From assembly GCA_947459115.1 (NCBI GenBank), contig CANHCC010000005.1, positions 1-35,332 of the forward strand: DNA of 35,332 nt. Direction: 5' to 3'. Under the pieces are notes generated by a model. That model saw only the letters and a list, made by a program, of their open reading frames with translations, had not been told where the DNA came from and ran no database searches. Positions 16,440 through 26,107 of this stretch are shown here, piece after piece. The first letter of the stretch is position 1, and every line of letters begins with the position of its first letter. Made by a program: the position numbers and the translations under genes. This stretch comes from Bacteroidota bacterium (GTDB lineage Bacteria > Bacteroidota > Bacteroidia > J057 > RFSG01).

Positions 16440-16841
16440 TCAGATAAATTTCCTGAGCCGAATAACCTGGTGATTTCCCATGGCCTCCACACTAATTTCA
16501 TCCATGACTTTTTGAACCAGAAATAACCCCAAGCCTCCTTTCTCCCGATTCCGAATTTTTTCCCAACAATCCACCTCTACGATTTTCTCAATGGGAAACG
16601 GTTGGGTTGAATCCGTAATTTCTACTTCAACTTTCCCATTAGCGTGCAGGATGGACACAGTAAAAACAGGAACAGGAATGTGTGCACCTCCATGTTGAAT
16701 GGCATTGGTACAAATTTCATCCGTCGCCAATATAATATGATTGAGAACAATCTCATCCAGATCAGACAAGGCTTCCCGAATGAAAGCCCTCAAAAAGGAA
16801 ATCTCCCCCAGGTCAAATCTAAAAGTCCTGCTGAATCTCAT
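16440..16841 (-). CDS. RsbW/SpoIIAB-like anti-sigma-type serine kinase
   Basis: A 133-residue HATPase_c_2 protein of the family that phosphorylates STAS antagonists and sequesters a target such as a sigma factor. The N-box is DEICTNAIQHG; a degenerate G1 box is DSTQPF; the G2 box is EKGGLGLFLVQKVMDEI. The length is usual for a stand-alone kinase of this type. Its ATG overlaps the stop of the STAS gene as ATGA, indicating translational coupling. It is the last gene of a guaB/phosphatase/STAS/kinase run. No sigma factor gene is in the window, so its binding target is unknown. Confidence 0.9.
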   Translation of the reverse strand: MRFSRTFRFDLGEISFLRAFIREALSDLDEIVLNHIILATDEICTNAIQHGGAHIPVPVFTVSILHANGKVEVEITDSTQPFPIEKIVEVDCWEKIRNREKGGLGLFLVQKVMDEISVEAMGNHQVIRLRKFI

Positions 16842-17179
16842 TTGGTTGCAAAATAGGCCTCTGCCTGAATAACATCCTCACAAATAGGAAAAATCTTATC
16901 CAGCCCGAGCAGTTGAAACACATTTAAAACTTTAGGAGATAATCCTGAAAACACCATTCCTTTTCCATTTTGAGATAATTCTTCCTGATGGGATAATATC
17001 ACACCAATACCTGCGGAAGAAATATACTCCAAAGCAGAAAAGTCAAGATGAATATTGAATTTTCCGGATTCAATTAACTGCCGAAAGGCTTCATCTGCCT
17101 GAACTGAAGAAAGGGCATCCAATTCTCCAACGAACTGCAGGGAGACAAAATCCAGGTGGGAGGTAATAAATATTTCCAT
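16838..17179 (-). CDS. STAS-domain anti-anti-sigma factor (RsbV/SpoIIAA-like)
   Basis: A 113-residue single STAS domain. Its core strand-loop-helix LDFSALEYISSAGIGVIL carries the usual phospho-acceptor position at Ser55 (the site matching DSSG in SpoIIAA). In the known pathway the unphosphorylated protein binds the RsbW-like kinase and frees its target; the kinase phosphorylates it and the SpoIIE-type phosphatase reverses this. Both partners are adjacent, the phosphatase ending 10 bases upstream and the kinase overlapping downstream. The ATG is at 17179. Confidence 0.92.
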   Translation of the reverse strand: MEIFITSHLDFVSLQFVGELDALSSVQADEAFRQLIESGKFNIHLDFSALEYISSAGIGVILSHQEELSQNGKGMVFSGLSPKVLNVFQLLGLDKIFPICEDVIQAEAYFATK

Positions 17180-17189
17180 TATAAAGGGA

Positions 17190-19289
17190 TTAAACGGAAG
17201 GAAAGTTATATGAGTTTCTTTTTATTTCTAAGATCATCAGGGTGTAATCATCTTCGATGAAAGCACCGGTGAACTGTTCAACCTCTTCAATGATGGCATT
17301 GGCATGGGCCTCAGGAGTAAGCAATAATCCCTTTTCTGCGGCCGAAAGGAATCTATCATAATCATATTCCTCACCTGCGTCATTACGCGCTTCCACCAGA
17401 CCATCCGTTAGCAAAAACAAACGATCCCCGGCTTGAACGGTCAACTCCTGAACAAATATATGATCGGCAAAGGATGCATTACGAACCATGCCCAAGGCCA
17501 GGCCTCCTTCCATCATCCAAACCAGCTTTTTATCCGAAGCATGATAGAATAAAGTAGGACAATGTCCTCCCCGTGCAATCCAGGCTTTGCTTTGATTCAA
17601 ATCCAGATGAATATAAGTCATGGTAACGAAAGTACCCGTGTCCATACAACTCGAGATGGCCTGATTCATGAGATTCAGGAATCGCTGAGGGGAAGCAGTT
17701 GTTCTGGCCAGAGATTGAAACATTCCTTTCACCTGAGCCATATAAAACGCGGCCGTTGTGCCTTTACCCGCGACATCGCCGATAATGATTTTAAAAACGC
17801 CGGGCTCTGTATGGAGTATGTCATAATAATCTCCGCCGACGGATTCCGCCTGCTGGTTGCGGGCAAACACACTTAAGTATTCTGTATCCGGGAAACGGGA
17901 AGGATACAACTTCATTTGCATTTGGCGCGCGATTGCCAGTTGCTCCCGGTATCTTTCCAACTCGAGCGATTTTTCCGTGAGGGTAATATTCTCCATGGCA
18001 ATAGCGGCCTGGTCTGAAAAAGATTTAATGACACCCTGATTTTCGTCCGTGAATGCGAAAGATTGGTCCTGAACCAGAAACATAGCGCCAATATTGGCAT
18101 ATCGAGTTTGGATTGGCACCACCATCATGGATCTGAATCTTCGATTCAATGGATTCTGGGGATAGTCCCGTTTTAGGTCATTCCACTGAATAATCTTCCG
18201 ATTATCTAAAACCAGCTTCCTAAGATTTAAATTCTGCTTGAGCAGAACTGCGTCATCAAGTTCTATACCGGAACAAAGAAATGGAGTGATTGAATCCTCC
18301 TCGCCTTTATAGTTTTCCAACTCGATCCATCCTGCATTGGCATTTGAACTTAAAATTGACGCTTCTAACAAGGTTCTCGCAGCGCCCTCTCTGGCCAACC
18401 CGGGAATAATACTTTGCTGAATCTTCTGAATTGAGACCAAATCTTTCCGGGTCTTTTCAAACACAAATCCAGTTGGCAGATTGAAAATCAAGACCAGGAT
18501 AGAGAACAGAGAATAACTTGCGATAAACAGAGCTGCTACCCCCAAAATAAAATAGCGGTAAAAAAAATACTCATGAATTAGGCTTCCAAAATCCTGGCTA
18601 AAAACCCCTTCTTCATAAAGCAGTAACAATAAAATCAGAATCGTCAATGCCAGCAAAAAAATACTCGTCAACTTCTGTTTCAAGGTTAAGTAAGCCACCC
18701 AACGCGTAAAAACAGAAAAATAAAAAATAAGAATTAGACTACATGCCAACAGGGCTACCTTGATCCACTCGGCAATGAAATAAAAAGGGTTTTCAAAAAT
18801 TATGAGCAACCCAACGCCGAGGACAATCTCAAACAAGGTCCATAAAACGGTATTGACTCTAGTACCAGTATAAAACACAAATCTCCGAAAGGTATAGATG
18901 CCGGTAAATAAGAAAACCACCAGCACCAGCAGCATGATGGCCTCAATGACAGGCATAGTCAATAATTCCTGCGTTGTATTTTCATATTCCGCTAAATACC
19001 AACGAAGATAGGACACCACGACACCGCCAACAATCCCCGTAACGAGTAGAATTCTTAATAAATGCTGAGGACTGCGATCTTTGCCATCCTTAACGACCTG
19101 ACGAACCAGGAGGATATTCGCAAAAAAAAAGGAAAACAAAATTATATCAGCCAATCCTTCATGCAAAAGAATCAAATCAGGATTGGCATGCATGTGTTGG
19201 GCAATGGATAGCTTGTGTACAACCAGAAGCACCCAGGTCCCCAACCCGGCAATAAGGTAATATTTGTATCGGTTAAGAAACGCCAGCAA
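17190..19289 (-). CDS. Membrane-bound GAF-SpoIIE (PP2C) serine phosphatase, RsbU-like
   Basis: A 699-residue protein. About eight hydrophobic segments fill residues 8-272. A GAF-like sensor domain follows (about 297-438, with MMVVPIQTRYANIGAMFLVQ), then a short helix, then a SpoIIE/PP2C phosphatase domain (about 465-690). The metal ligands are visible: Asp487 in GGDYYD, Asp505 in IGDVAGKG, Asp629 in LTDGLVE, Asp680/681 in EDDYTL. It should dephosphorylate the STAS protein encoded next to it. The start is unusual: TTG at 19289, directly after the guaB TAA and in the same frame. The next Met (residue 33) would remove the first membrane segment, so TTG is the best choice but is not certain. Confidence 0.88.
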   Translation of the reverse strand: MLAFLNRYKYYLIAGLGTWVLLVVHKLSIAQHMHANPDLILLHEGLADIILFSFFFANILLVRQVVKDGKDRSPQHLLRILLVTGIVGGVVVSYLRWYLAEYENTTQELLTMPVIEAIMLLVLVVFLFTGIYTFRRFVFYTGTRVNTVLWTLFEIVLGVGLLIIFENPFYFIAEWIKVALLACSLILIFYFSVFTRWVAYLTLKQKLTSIFLLALTILILLLLLYEEGVFSQDFGSLIHEYFFYRYFILGVAALFIASYSLFSILVLIFNLPTGFVFEKTRKDLVSIQKIQQSIIPGLAREGAARTLLEASILSSNANAGWIELENYKGEEDSITPFLCSGIELDDAVLLKQNLNLRKLVLDNRKIIQWNDLKRDYPQNPLNRRFRSMMVVPIQTRYANIGAMFLVQDQSFAFTDENQGVIKSFSDQAAIAMENITLTEKSLELERYREQLAIARQMQMKLYPSRFPDTEYLSVFARNQQAESVGGDYYDILHTEPGVFKIIIGDVAGKGTTAAFYMAQVKGMFQSLARTTASPQRFLNLMNQAISSCMDTGTFVTMTYIHLDLNQSKAWIARGGHCPTLFYHASDKKLVWMMEGGLALGMVRNASFADHIFVQELTVQAGDRLFLLTDGLVEARNDAGEEYDYDRFLSAAEKGLLLTPEAHANAIIEEVEQFTGAFIEDDYTLMILEIKRNSYNFPSV

Positions 19290-20768
19290 TTAATTTCGGG
19301 AATAATTGGGAGCTTCCTGCGTAACCTGAACATCATGCGGGTGGCTTTCTCTCAACCCTGCTGAGGTGATTCGAACCATTTTGGCTTTGCGCAATTCCAG
19401 AATATTTTTTGCACCGCAATACCCCATACTTGCTTTAAGGCCACCAACCAACTGATAAATTACCTCATGAACGGAGCCCTTAAAAGGTACCCGTCCGACG
19501 ATTCCCTCCGGCACCAATTTTTTAATATCATCCTCTGCATCCTGGAAGTAGCGATCTTTACTCCCCTCCTTCATGGCCTCGATAGACCCCATGCCTCGGT
19601 ATGATTTAAACTTACGGCCTTCATAAATAATCGTTTCACCCGGGCTTTCATCTGTTCCGGCAAATAACCCACCGGCCATGATGGAGAAGGCTCCGGCAGC
19701 AAGGGCTTTAGGGATATCCCCGGTATGTTTTATCCCTCCATCGGCAATTACCGGAACACCGGCACGATTGGCTGTTTTGGCGGCCAGCATCACAGCAGTG
19801 AGCTGAGGAACGCCTACCCCGGCAATGATACGGGTGGTACAGATGCTACCGGGCCCAACGCCTACTTTCACCCCATCCACCCCGGCACGAATTAAATCAC
19901 GGGCAGCTTCTCCCGTTGCAATGTTACCCCCAATCAACTGAAGATAGGGAAATTGTTTCCGAAGTTTTTTAACCATGTCCAAGACCCCTTTGGAATGCCC
20001 ATGAGCCGTATCTACGATGACTACATCCACGCCCGCTTTTTCTAATAAGGCTACCCGATCCGGGGTATCGGGTGTAACCCCAACTGCAGCACCTACTCTC
20101 AGGCGACCCAAATCATCTTTGCAGGCAAAGGGAAAATCCCGACGCTTTAAAATATCCCGATAGGTAATCAGCCCCACCAACTTACCCTTTTTATCTACAA
20201 CCGGTAATTTTTCGATTTTATGCTTCCGCAATACATCCTCTGCCTGCTTAATGTTTGTCCCCTGAGGGACAGTCACCAGGTTTCCTGAAGTCATTAATTC
20301 AGAGACCGGCCTTTCATCAAGATTTTGAAATCTCAAATCCCGATTGGTGAGAATGCCTACAAGTTTATGCGCGGCATCCACCACGGGGATTCCCCCCAGT
20401 TTGTTGTCCGACATTAAGCGGCCTGCATGCGCAAGTGTTTCATCTGGTCTAACGGTAACAGGATCATGAATCAATCCGCTTTCCGACCTTTTTACTTTTC
20501 GGACCTGATCTGCCTGCGCCTCCATAGACATGTTTTTATGGAGAATTCCAATACCCCCTTCCTGAGCCAGCGCAATGGCAAGGCGATATTCGGTTACTGT
20601 ATCCATGGCTGCGGAGACTATCGGAATATTCAATTGGATTTCACGCGTCAGCCAGGCAGTGGTATCAGCATCTCTGGGAAGAATTTCTGAATATGCAGGT
20701 ACCAGCAACACATCGTCATAGGTAAGACCTTCCAAAAAAGATGCAGAGGGAGTTCCAGATTTTTCCAT
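19290..20768 (-). CDS. guaB: Inosine-5'-monophosphate dehydrogenase
   Basis: A 492-residue enzyme that oxidises IMP to XMP with NAD+, the committed step to guanine nucleotides. The family opening is clear ([22 protein letters not shown]). A pair of CBS domains is inserted at about 95-210 ([40 protein letters not shown]). The catalytic loop [11 protein letters not shown] contains the active-site Cys, and the flap region has the expected YRGMGS. The length is normal. ATG 20768 was chosen because the longer frame (from 20816) adds an unrelated 16-residue extension and because a TAATTTTG box sits three bases upstream of this ATG. The next gene begins directly at its stop codon. Confidence 0.96.
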   Translation of the reverse strand: MEKSGTPSASFLEGLTYDDVLLVPAYSEILPRDADTTAWLTREIQLNIPIVSAAMDTVTEYRLAIALAQEGGIGILHKNMSMEAQADQVRKVKRSESGLIHDPVTVRPDETLAHAGRLMSDNKLGGIPVVDAAHKLVGILTNRDLRFQNLDERPVSELMTSGNLVTVPQGTNIKQAEDVLRKHKIEKLPVVDKKGKLVGLITYRDILKRRDFPFACKDDLGRLRVGAAVGVTPDTPDRVALLEKAGVDVVIVDTAHGHSKGVLDMVKKLRKQFPYLQLIGGNIATGEAARDLIRAGVDGVKVGVGPGSICTTRIIAGVGVPQLTAVMLAAKTANRAGVPVIADGGIKHTGDIPKALAAGAFSIMAGGLFAGTDESPGETIIYEGRKFKSYRGMGSIEAMKEGSKDRYFQDAEDDIKKLVPEGIVGRVPFKGSVHEVIYQLVGGLKASMGYCGAKNILELRKAKMVRITSAGLRESHPHDVQVTQEAPNYSRN

Positions 20769-20771
20769 GGA

Positions 20772-20779
20772 CAAAATTA
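20772..20779 (-). promoter_or_regulatory. Putative guaB -7 box abutting the start codon
   Basis: On the minus strand TAATTTTG is followed by three bases and ATG 20768. A CTTG lies 17 bp upstream of the box, shorter than the usual 19-21 bp. Confidence 0.45.
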
Positions 20780-20824
20780 CGATTATCCCAATGAAACAAG
20801 TGGAATCAGTGGTCAAGGGAGAGC

Positions 20825-20856
20825 AAAAAATAAGGCACCCGTTGATGAGTGCCTTA
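20825..20856 (-). terminator. Intrinsic terminator of tRNA-Glu
   Basis: Just past the tRNA 3' end on the minus strand there is an 8-bp perfect stem (TAAGGCAC with GTGCCTTA, ten-base loop) followed by a run of six T. It separates the tRNA from guaB. Confidence 0.85.
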
Positions 20857-20860
20857 CTTT

Positions 20861-20935
20861 TGGTATCCCGTAGGGGAATTGAACCCCTGTTTACTCCGTG
20901 AAAGGGAGTTGTCCTAACCCCTAGACGAACGGGAC
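20861..20935 (-). tRNA. tRNA-Glu (anticodon TTC), CCA encoded
   Basis: The minus strand folds into a full cloverleaf of 75 nt including an encoded CCA. The acceptor arms are GTCCCGT and ACGGGAT (first pair G-U). The D arm contains GGGGTTAGGAC. The anticodon arm is ACTCC-CTTTCAC-GGAGT, with TTC at the anticodon. The T arm is AGGGG-TTCAATT-CCCCT. The glutamate tRNA of this type is one of the usual substrates of 2-thio/2-selenouridine modification at U34, relevant to mnmH further along. Confidence 0.95.
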
Positions 20936-20952
20936 ATTTCGTTTTAGAGGCA

Positions 20953-20984
20953 CAAAATTAATATTATTTTTGACACTAGTCAAG
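20953..20984 (-). promoter_or_regulatory. Promoter of tRNA-Glu
   Basis: On the minus strand CTTG and TAATTTTG are separated by 20 bp, matching the Bacteroidota spacing with one mismatch in the -33 box. The -7 box ends 17 bases before the mature tRNA 5' end, leaving a short leader. Confidence 0.65.
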
Positions 20985-21106
20985 AAAATTAATTTTTTAC
21001 TGAGAAAATCTTACTCAAGACCGGGCAAAACAAGTCCAATCCCTCTGTGTAAGGATCTCATGCGCTTTAAAAACTAATGTCGAATCAAGACATAAATCAT
21101 TGAATA

Positions 21107-21139
21107 GTTGGTATTAAACAGGTTATTCCTGTACTTTTG
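21107..21139 (+). promoter_or_regulatory. Promoter of gapA
   Basis: GTTG and TACTTTTG are separated by 21 bp, a good match to TTTG-N19-21-TAnnTTTG. Start codon 21166 is 26 bases beyond the box, giving a 5' leader of roughly 23 nt. Confidence 0.65.
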
Positions 21140-21156
21140 CACCCAAATCAATTTAA

Positions 21157-22158
<1,002 letters not shown>

Positions 22159-22182
22159 TTCAAATACACCATTCATCAAACG

Positions 22183-22217
22183 CACCCGGAATTGTTTCTC
22201 ATAAATGATTCCGGGTG
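22183..22217 (+). terminator. Stem-loop between gapA and pgk, possible terminator/attenuator
   Basis: A 10-bp perfect inverted repeat (CACCCGGAAT / ATTCCGGGTG) encloses a 15-base loop. It starts 25 bases after the gapA stop and ends 22 bases before the pgk ATG. Only a short T-rich tail (ATTGTTT) follows, so partial termination or mRNA end protection is as likely as full termination. Confidence 0.55.
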
Positions 22218-22239
22218 ATTGTTTAAAATACGAGTCAAA

Positions 22240-23427
22240 ATGAAAAGCCTTAAAGACGCCTCTCTAAGCAACAAAAAAGTGATTGTTCGGGTCGATTTTA
22301 ATGTCCCCCTAAACAAAGAAACATTTGCCATAACAGATGATTCCAGGATGCGGGAAGCTATGCCCACTCTAAATCATATACTGGAATCCGGTGCCGCTCT
22401 GATTATCATGTCTCATCTCGGACGCCCCAAAAATGGACCGGAGGACAAATACAGTTTAAAGCACATTGTTGCGCATTTGTCTAATCTGCTCAAGCGTCCG
22501 GTGCAATTTGCCTCAGATTGCATGGGAGAGAACACCTCGACACTTTGTAAAAACTTAAAGCCCGGTGAAGTTCTACTCTTAGAGAATCTGAGATTCTATC
22601 CTCAGGAGGAAAAAGGCGATGAGACTTTTGCCCGAACACTCGCCTCGTATGCGCCGGTATATGTAAATGATGCATTTGGAACAGCCCACCGGGCGCATGC
22701 TTCAACAGCCATCATAGCAGAATTTGTTTCAGAAAAATACGCAGGCTTCTTGATGCAGAAAGAACTCGACAATGCAGATCGGGTTCTCAAACAAGCAGGA
22801 AGACCTTTTGTAGCCATAATGGGCGGCGCAAAAGTATCAGACAAAATTCTCATCATCGAGCAACTTCTGGACAAAGTAGATTCCATCCTTATCGGTGGAG
22901 GCATGACCTATACCTTCATGAAGGCACTTGGCCATCACATTGGCAATAGCCTATGTGAAGAAGACAAATTAACCCTGGCATTAGAACTCATTCAAAAAGC
23001 AAAGGCCAAAGGGGTACAGCTGTTGCTTCCTGCAGATAGTGTGATTGCCGATCGCTTTGCTGCAGACGCAAACACCCAAACCGTCTCCAATGAAAACATT
23101 CCGGAGGGTTGGATGGGGCTGGATATAGGTCCGGTTTCTGTTCAAAATGCCTTAGCAGTTTTAAAGGATGCCAAAACCATTTTATGGAATGGCCCGATGG
23201 GTGTTTTTGAAATAGATGCGTTTGCCAAAGGAACGATGGCCGTCGCCGAGGGAGTCGCTGATGCGACCACAAGAGGCGCATTTTCTCTAATTGGGGGTGG
23301 CGATTCTGCAGCAGCAGTGGCCAAAGCCGGATTGAGTCATTCGGTTAGCTATGTCTCTACCGGGGGCGGTGCTTTGCTCGAATATATGGAGGGTAAGGTC
23401 CTACCCGGCGTCAAAGCATTACAATAA
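22240..23427 (+). CDS. pgk: Phosphoglycerate kinase
   Basis: A 395-residue enzyme transferring phosphate from 1,3-bisphosphoglycerate to ADP. Visible signatures are [11 protein letters not shown] near the N-terminus, MSHLGRPK, the substrate-binding [30 protein letters not shown], the nucleotide-site [33 protein letters not shown] and the C-terminal [10 protein letters not shown] / [13 protein letters not shown]. The length is usual. ATG 22240 is preferred over a TTG seven codons upstream. Its 3' end is only 9 bases from the convergent mnmH stop, with no obvious terminator between them. Confidence 0.97.
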   Translation: MKSLKDASLSNKKVIVRVDFNVPLNKETFAITDDSRMREAMPTLNHILESGAALIIMSHLGRPKNGPEDKYSLKHIVAHLSNLLKRPVQFASDCMGENTSTLCKNLKPGEVLLLENLRFYPQEEKGDETFARTLASYAPVYVNDAFGTAHRAHASTAIIAEFVSEKYAGFLMQKELDNADRVLKQAGRPFVAIMGGAKVSDKILIIEQLLDKVDSILIGGGMTYTFMKALGHHIGNSLCEEDKLTLALELIQKAKAKGVQLLLPADSVIADRFAADANTQTVSNENIPEGWMGLDIGPVSVQNALAVLKDAKTILWNGPMGVFEIDAFAKGTMAVAEGVADATTRGAFSLIGGGDSAAAVAKAGLSHSVSYVSTGGGALLEYMEGKVLPGVKALQ

Positions 23428-23436
23428 TCAAAAGAA

Positions 23437-24456
23437 TTAAAGGGAGAATCGGAGCAATGACTGAAGTCTTTCCTCCTGTTCTCCCTCACAGGGAACACGC
23501 GTCACCTGCTCAGGCTTTTTCAAAGTTTGAAGTCCTGTATTATAAGCCTTGTCATAATAATGTAGCGTAAGATCTGCTACCACCGCCAGCTCACCTTTGG
23601 AAAGGGCCTCCAGCGCTTCCTGGGTTCGAACCCCACCTAGTTTTTTATGAATACGGAGAATGGCATCTTTTAAAGTTTCGATAGGACAATTGGTATAATC
23701 CTTCACCAATCTCTGAATGCGTTCTGTTTTGGGGACTTCCAGAAAAAGCACCTGCCCTGAGCTCTTTTTTAACCAGAATGCTTCCGGCAAAGTAATTTTG
23801 CCGATCATCCGACTTTCATCTTCCACCCATACAGGTCTTGAATCCTCCAGGTTCAATAATGCCTGGCCCAATTCATTTTCAAAATGCTCTTGTGTGGGCT
23901 GAGGCGACATTCCAATAGCACCAAATGCCGACCCCTTATGATGGGCGATTTCCTCAAGATCAAGAACCTGTTCCCCTCTTGCTTTCAGGGCATGGAGAAT
24001 TTCTGTTTTTCCACTTCCGGTGTATCCTCCTAATACCAGGTAAGAAAGGGATTTAGAAAAAATTTCCGGTAAATAATTTCGCCAGGATTTGTATCCCCCG
24101 ATGAGTACTTCCACCTCAAATCCGGAAGTATTCAGCAACCAGGCGACAGAACCGCTTCTCATCCCCCCTCTCCAACAATACACCTGGATTTTTTTCTGCG
24201 CTCCAGCTAACGCATATACCTGCCTGACCAGATCAGATAGTTTAGGGCCTACAAGTTCCAGACCTTTTAAAATCGCTGGTTGCTTCCCAACCTGTTTGTA
24301 AAGCGTGCCAATGCATGCCCTTTCCTCATCAGAAAACAAGGGCAAAGAAATTGCACCAGGTATATGTCCCTGCCGATATTCCGAAGGAGAACGAACATCA
24401 AATACCGGACAGCTCCTATTTTCGCAAAATTCGTGTATCCCTATTCTACGAGACAT
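23437..24456 (-). CDS. mnmH: tRNA 2-selenouridine synthase / geranyltransferase
   Basis: A 339-residue protein of the MnmH (SelU, YbbB) family, which converts 2-thiouridine at wobble position 34 of tRNA-Glu, -Gln and -Lys to 2-selenouridine, via a geranylated intermediate. The N-terminal rhodanese domain has [21 protein letters not shown] and the active-site Cys94 in YCWRGGMRS. The C-terminal half is a P-loop domain with GGYTGSGKT (143-151) and [10 protein letters not shown]. Family length is about 340-370, so it is complete. Its start overlaps the gmhA stop by 11 bases, indicating one transcript. SelD, which supplies selenophosphate, is not in the window, so whether the selenium reaction occurs cannot be judged. 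Confidence 0.93.
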   Translation of the reverse strand: MSRRIGIHEFCENRSCPVFDVRSPSEYRQGHIPGAISLPLFSDEERACIGTLYKQVGKQPAILKGLELVGPKLSDLVRQVYALAGAQKKIQVYCWRGGMRSGSVAWLLNTSGFEVEVLIGGYKSWRNYLPEIFSKSLSYLVLGGYTGSGKTEILHALKARGEQVLDLEEIAHHKGSAFGAIGMSPQPTQEHFENELGQALLNLEDSRPVWVEDESRMIGKITLPEAFWLKKSSGQVLFLEVPKTERIQRLVKDYTNCPIETLKDAILRIHKKLGGVRTQEALEALSKGELAVVADLTLHYYDKAYNTGLQTLKKPEQVTRVPCEGEQEERLQSLLRFSL

Positions 24457-25027
24457 GATTGTCGAACATCTTCAATTCTATGCCTTGAATAAGTAAATGA
24501 ATTATCTTAATATGAATTTCCTGAATCCGATCTGCATAAGCGTCATGAGGTACGCGTAATTCTAAATCTGCGATCGTTTTTAATTTCCCCCCATCTTTTC
24601 CGGTCAGGGCCACGACCCTCATCCCCTTAGCCTGAGCAACCTCAGCGGCTTTGCAGACATTTACTGAATTCCCGGAAGTACTGATGGCCAACAAAACATC
24701 GCCTTTGCGACCTATTGCCTCCACATACCGGGAGAACACATAATCATATCCATAATCATTTGCGACACAAGACAAATGGGTTGGATCGGAGATGGAAATT
24801 GCGGCTAAACCAGGGCGATCTTCTCTAAATCTACCACTCAACTCTTCAGCAAAATGCATAGCATCTGCCATAGACCCACCATTCCCACAAGAAATAATTT
24901 TACCCCCTTGCTGCAAGGCTTCTGCCATCCAACAGGCTGCGGTTTCAATGGATTTAAAATTTTCTTCTGTCGAAAAATGCGTCAGAACTCGTTGCATTTC
25001 CACAAAAGCCTTCTGAATATAATTCAT
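24446..25027 (-). CDS. gmhA: Sedoheptulose-7-phosphate isomerase
   Basis: A 193-residue SIS-domain enzyme that converts sedoheptulose-7-phosphate to D-glycero-D-manno-heptose-7-phosphate, the first step of heptose synthesis for LPS core. Family motifs are clear: [64 protein letters not shown] and the C-terminal [15 protein letters not shown] containing the catalytic His region. It leads a two-gene operon with mnmH. ATG 25027 lies shortly after a strong promoter. No other heptose genes (hldE, gmhB) are nearby. Confidence 0.95.
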   Translation of the reverse strand: MNYIQKAFVEMQRVLTHFSTEENFKSIETAACWMAEALQQGGKIISCGNGGSMADAMHFAEELSGRFREDRPGLAAISISDPTHLSCVANDYGYDYVFSRYVEAIGRKGDVLLAISTSGNSVNVCKAAEVAQAKGMRVVALTGKDGGKLKTIADLELRVPHDAYADRIQEIHIKIIHLLIQGIELKMFDNHVS

Positions 25028-25043
25028 AATGCGTGTGCTTTTA

Positions 25044-25074
25044 CAAAGATAAGCCTAAACTGAACCTTCTCAAA
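25044..25074 (-). promoter_or_regulatory. Promoter of gmhA-mnmH
   Basis: On the minus strand TTTG (25074-25071) and TATCTTTG (25051-25044) are separated by 19 bp, a perfect match to the Bacteroidota promoter consensus. The start codon is 16 bases beyond the box. Confidence 0.75.
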
Positions 25075-25162
25075 TTCAGAGGAGTTAATTTCCTGAGAGA
25101 TTCGGTTTATGAATTATGATAAAACAAACGCATGCAGGAATTTATTCATGTAATTTTACAAC

Positions 25163-26068
25163 ATGAATTTACAGGTCCAAACAGGGGAAGTATTTGCAGC
25201 CCATCAGGACTGTGTTTACACCTTAGCAGCAGGTGATTCTGAAGAGATTTTTTTTTCTGCCGGGGCAGATGGAAAAATTATAGAATGGAATATTGCCAAT
25301 CCTGAGATTGCACGATTAAAAGGCAACGCGGGGCAGCCAATCTATTCCGTGGTGTATAATAAAAACAAAGATATACTTGCTGCCGGGCTCCGAGATGGGG
25401 GCTTACATTTTATTTCCCTGAAAGAACAAGCGTTGATTAAAAGCGTACAGGTTCATGCCCGCAGTATTTTTGACATGATAACCCTACCTGAAGATCAATT
25501 TATGGTTGTATCTGCGGATGGCAGTATCACCGTATGGAATGCGGCTAATTTCACTTGCATGCTTCAGGCCCATGTGAGTGAACAGCACCTGAGGGCCGTT
25601 AGTATTTCCCGGGACAGAAAACTGGTTGCTTTTGGCGGGAGTGATACGTTGATTAGAGTTTACAGCCTGGATTCATTTAAGTTAATCAAAGTTCTTTCGG
25701 GGCACACACTTTCGGTATTCTCTTTGGCCTTCAGCCCGGAGGGAAATTATTTGATTTCAGCAGGAAGGGACGCCCGATTAAGAGTTTGGAATACAATAGA
25801 TTTTCAATTAGAAGATGTTATTCCTGCGCATATGTATGCCATTCATCATTTGGCATTTTCTCCCAATGGAAAAATTCTCGCCTCAGCTAGCATGGATAAA
25901 ACCATCAAATTATGGGATGCTGAGAATCTAAAACTACTAAAAGTCATCGAACGAAGTAAAATGCCGGCGCATAGTTCAAGTGTCAATAGACTCCTGTGGG
26001 CGAGTGACCAGCAACTCATAAGTGGCAGTGATGACCGGCAGATCAGGAATTATAAAATAACCTACTAA
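25163..26068 (+). CDS. WD40-repeat protein
   Basis: A 301-residue protein made almost wholly of WD40 repeats, enough for one seven-bladed propeller. Blade ends are visible as IIEWNI, ITVWNAANF, IRVYSLDSF, LRVWNTIDF and IKLWDAENL, with the preceding GH/AH-type turns (LSGHTLSVFSLAFSPEG, IPAHMYAIHHLAFSPNGK) and structural Asp residues (SADGSI, SAGRDARL, SASMDKTI). No signal peptide or other domain is present, so it is probably a cytoplasmic scaffold for protein contacts; the partner is unknown. Its ATG is preceded by TAATTTTA and four bases. It is divergent from gmhA and convergent with the FKBP gene. Confidence 0.88.
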   Translation: MNLQVQTGEVFAAHQDCVYTLAAGDSEEIFFSAGADGKIIEWNIANPEIARLKGNAGQPIYSVVYNKNKDILAAGLRDGGLHFISLKEQALIKSVQVHARSIFDMITLPEDQFMVVSADGSITVWNAANFTCMLQAHVSEQHLRAVSISRDRKLVAFGGSDTLIRVYSLDSFKLIKVLSGHTLSVFSLAFSPEGNYLISAGRDARLRVWNTIDFQLEDVIPAHMYAIHHLAFSPNGKILASASMDKTIKLWDAENLKLLKVIERSKMPAHSSSVNRLLWASDQQLISGSDDRQIRNYKITY

Positions 26069-26107
26069 CTATAGTTTGGTTTTCAACCGCTGATGGGAAT
26101 CCCCAAC

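Noticed and set aside
22988-23281. 97-codon minus-strand ORF inside pgk, and similar long antisense ORFs in other genes
   Set aside because: They are shadows of strongly conserved coding sequence and have no family features.
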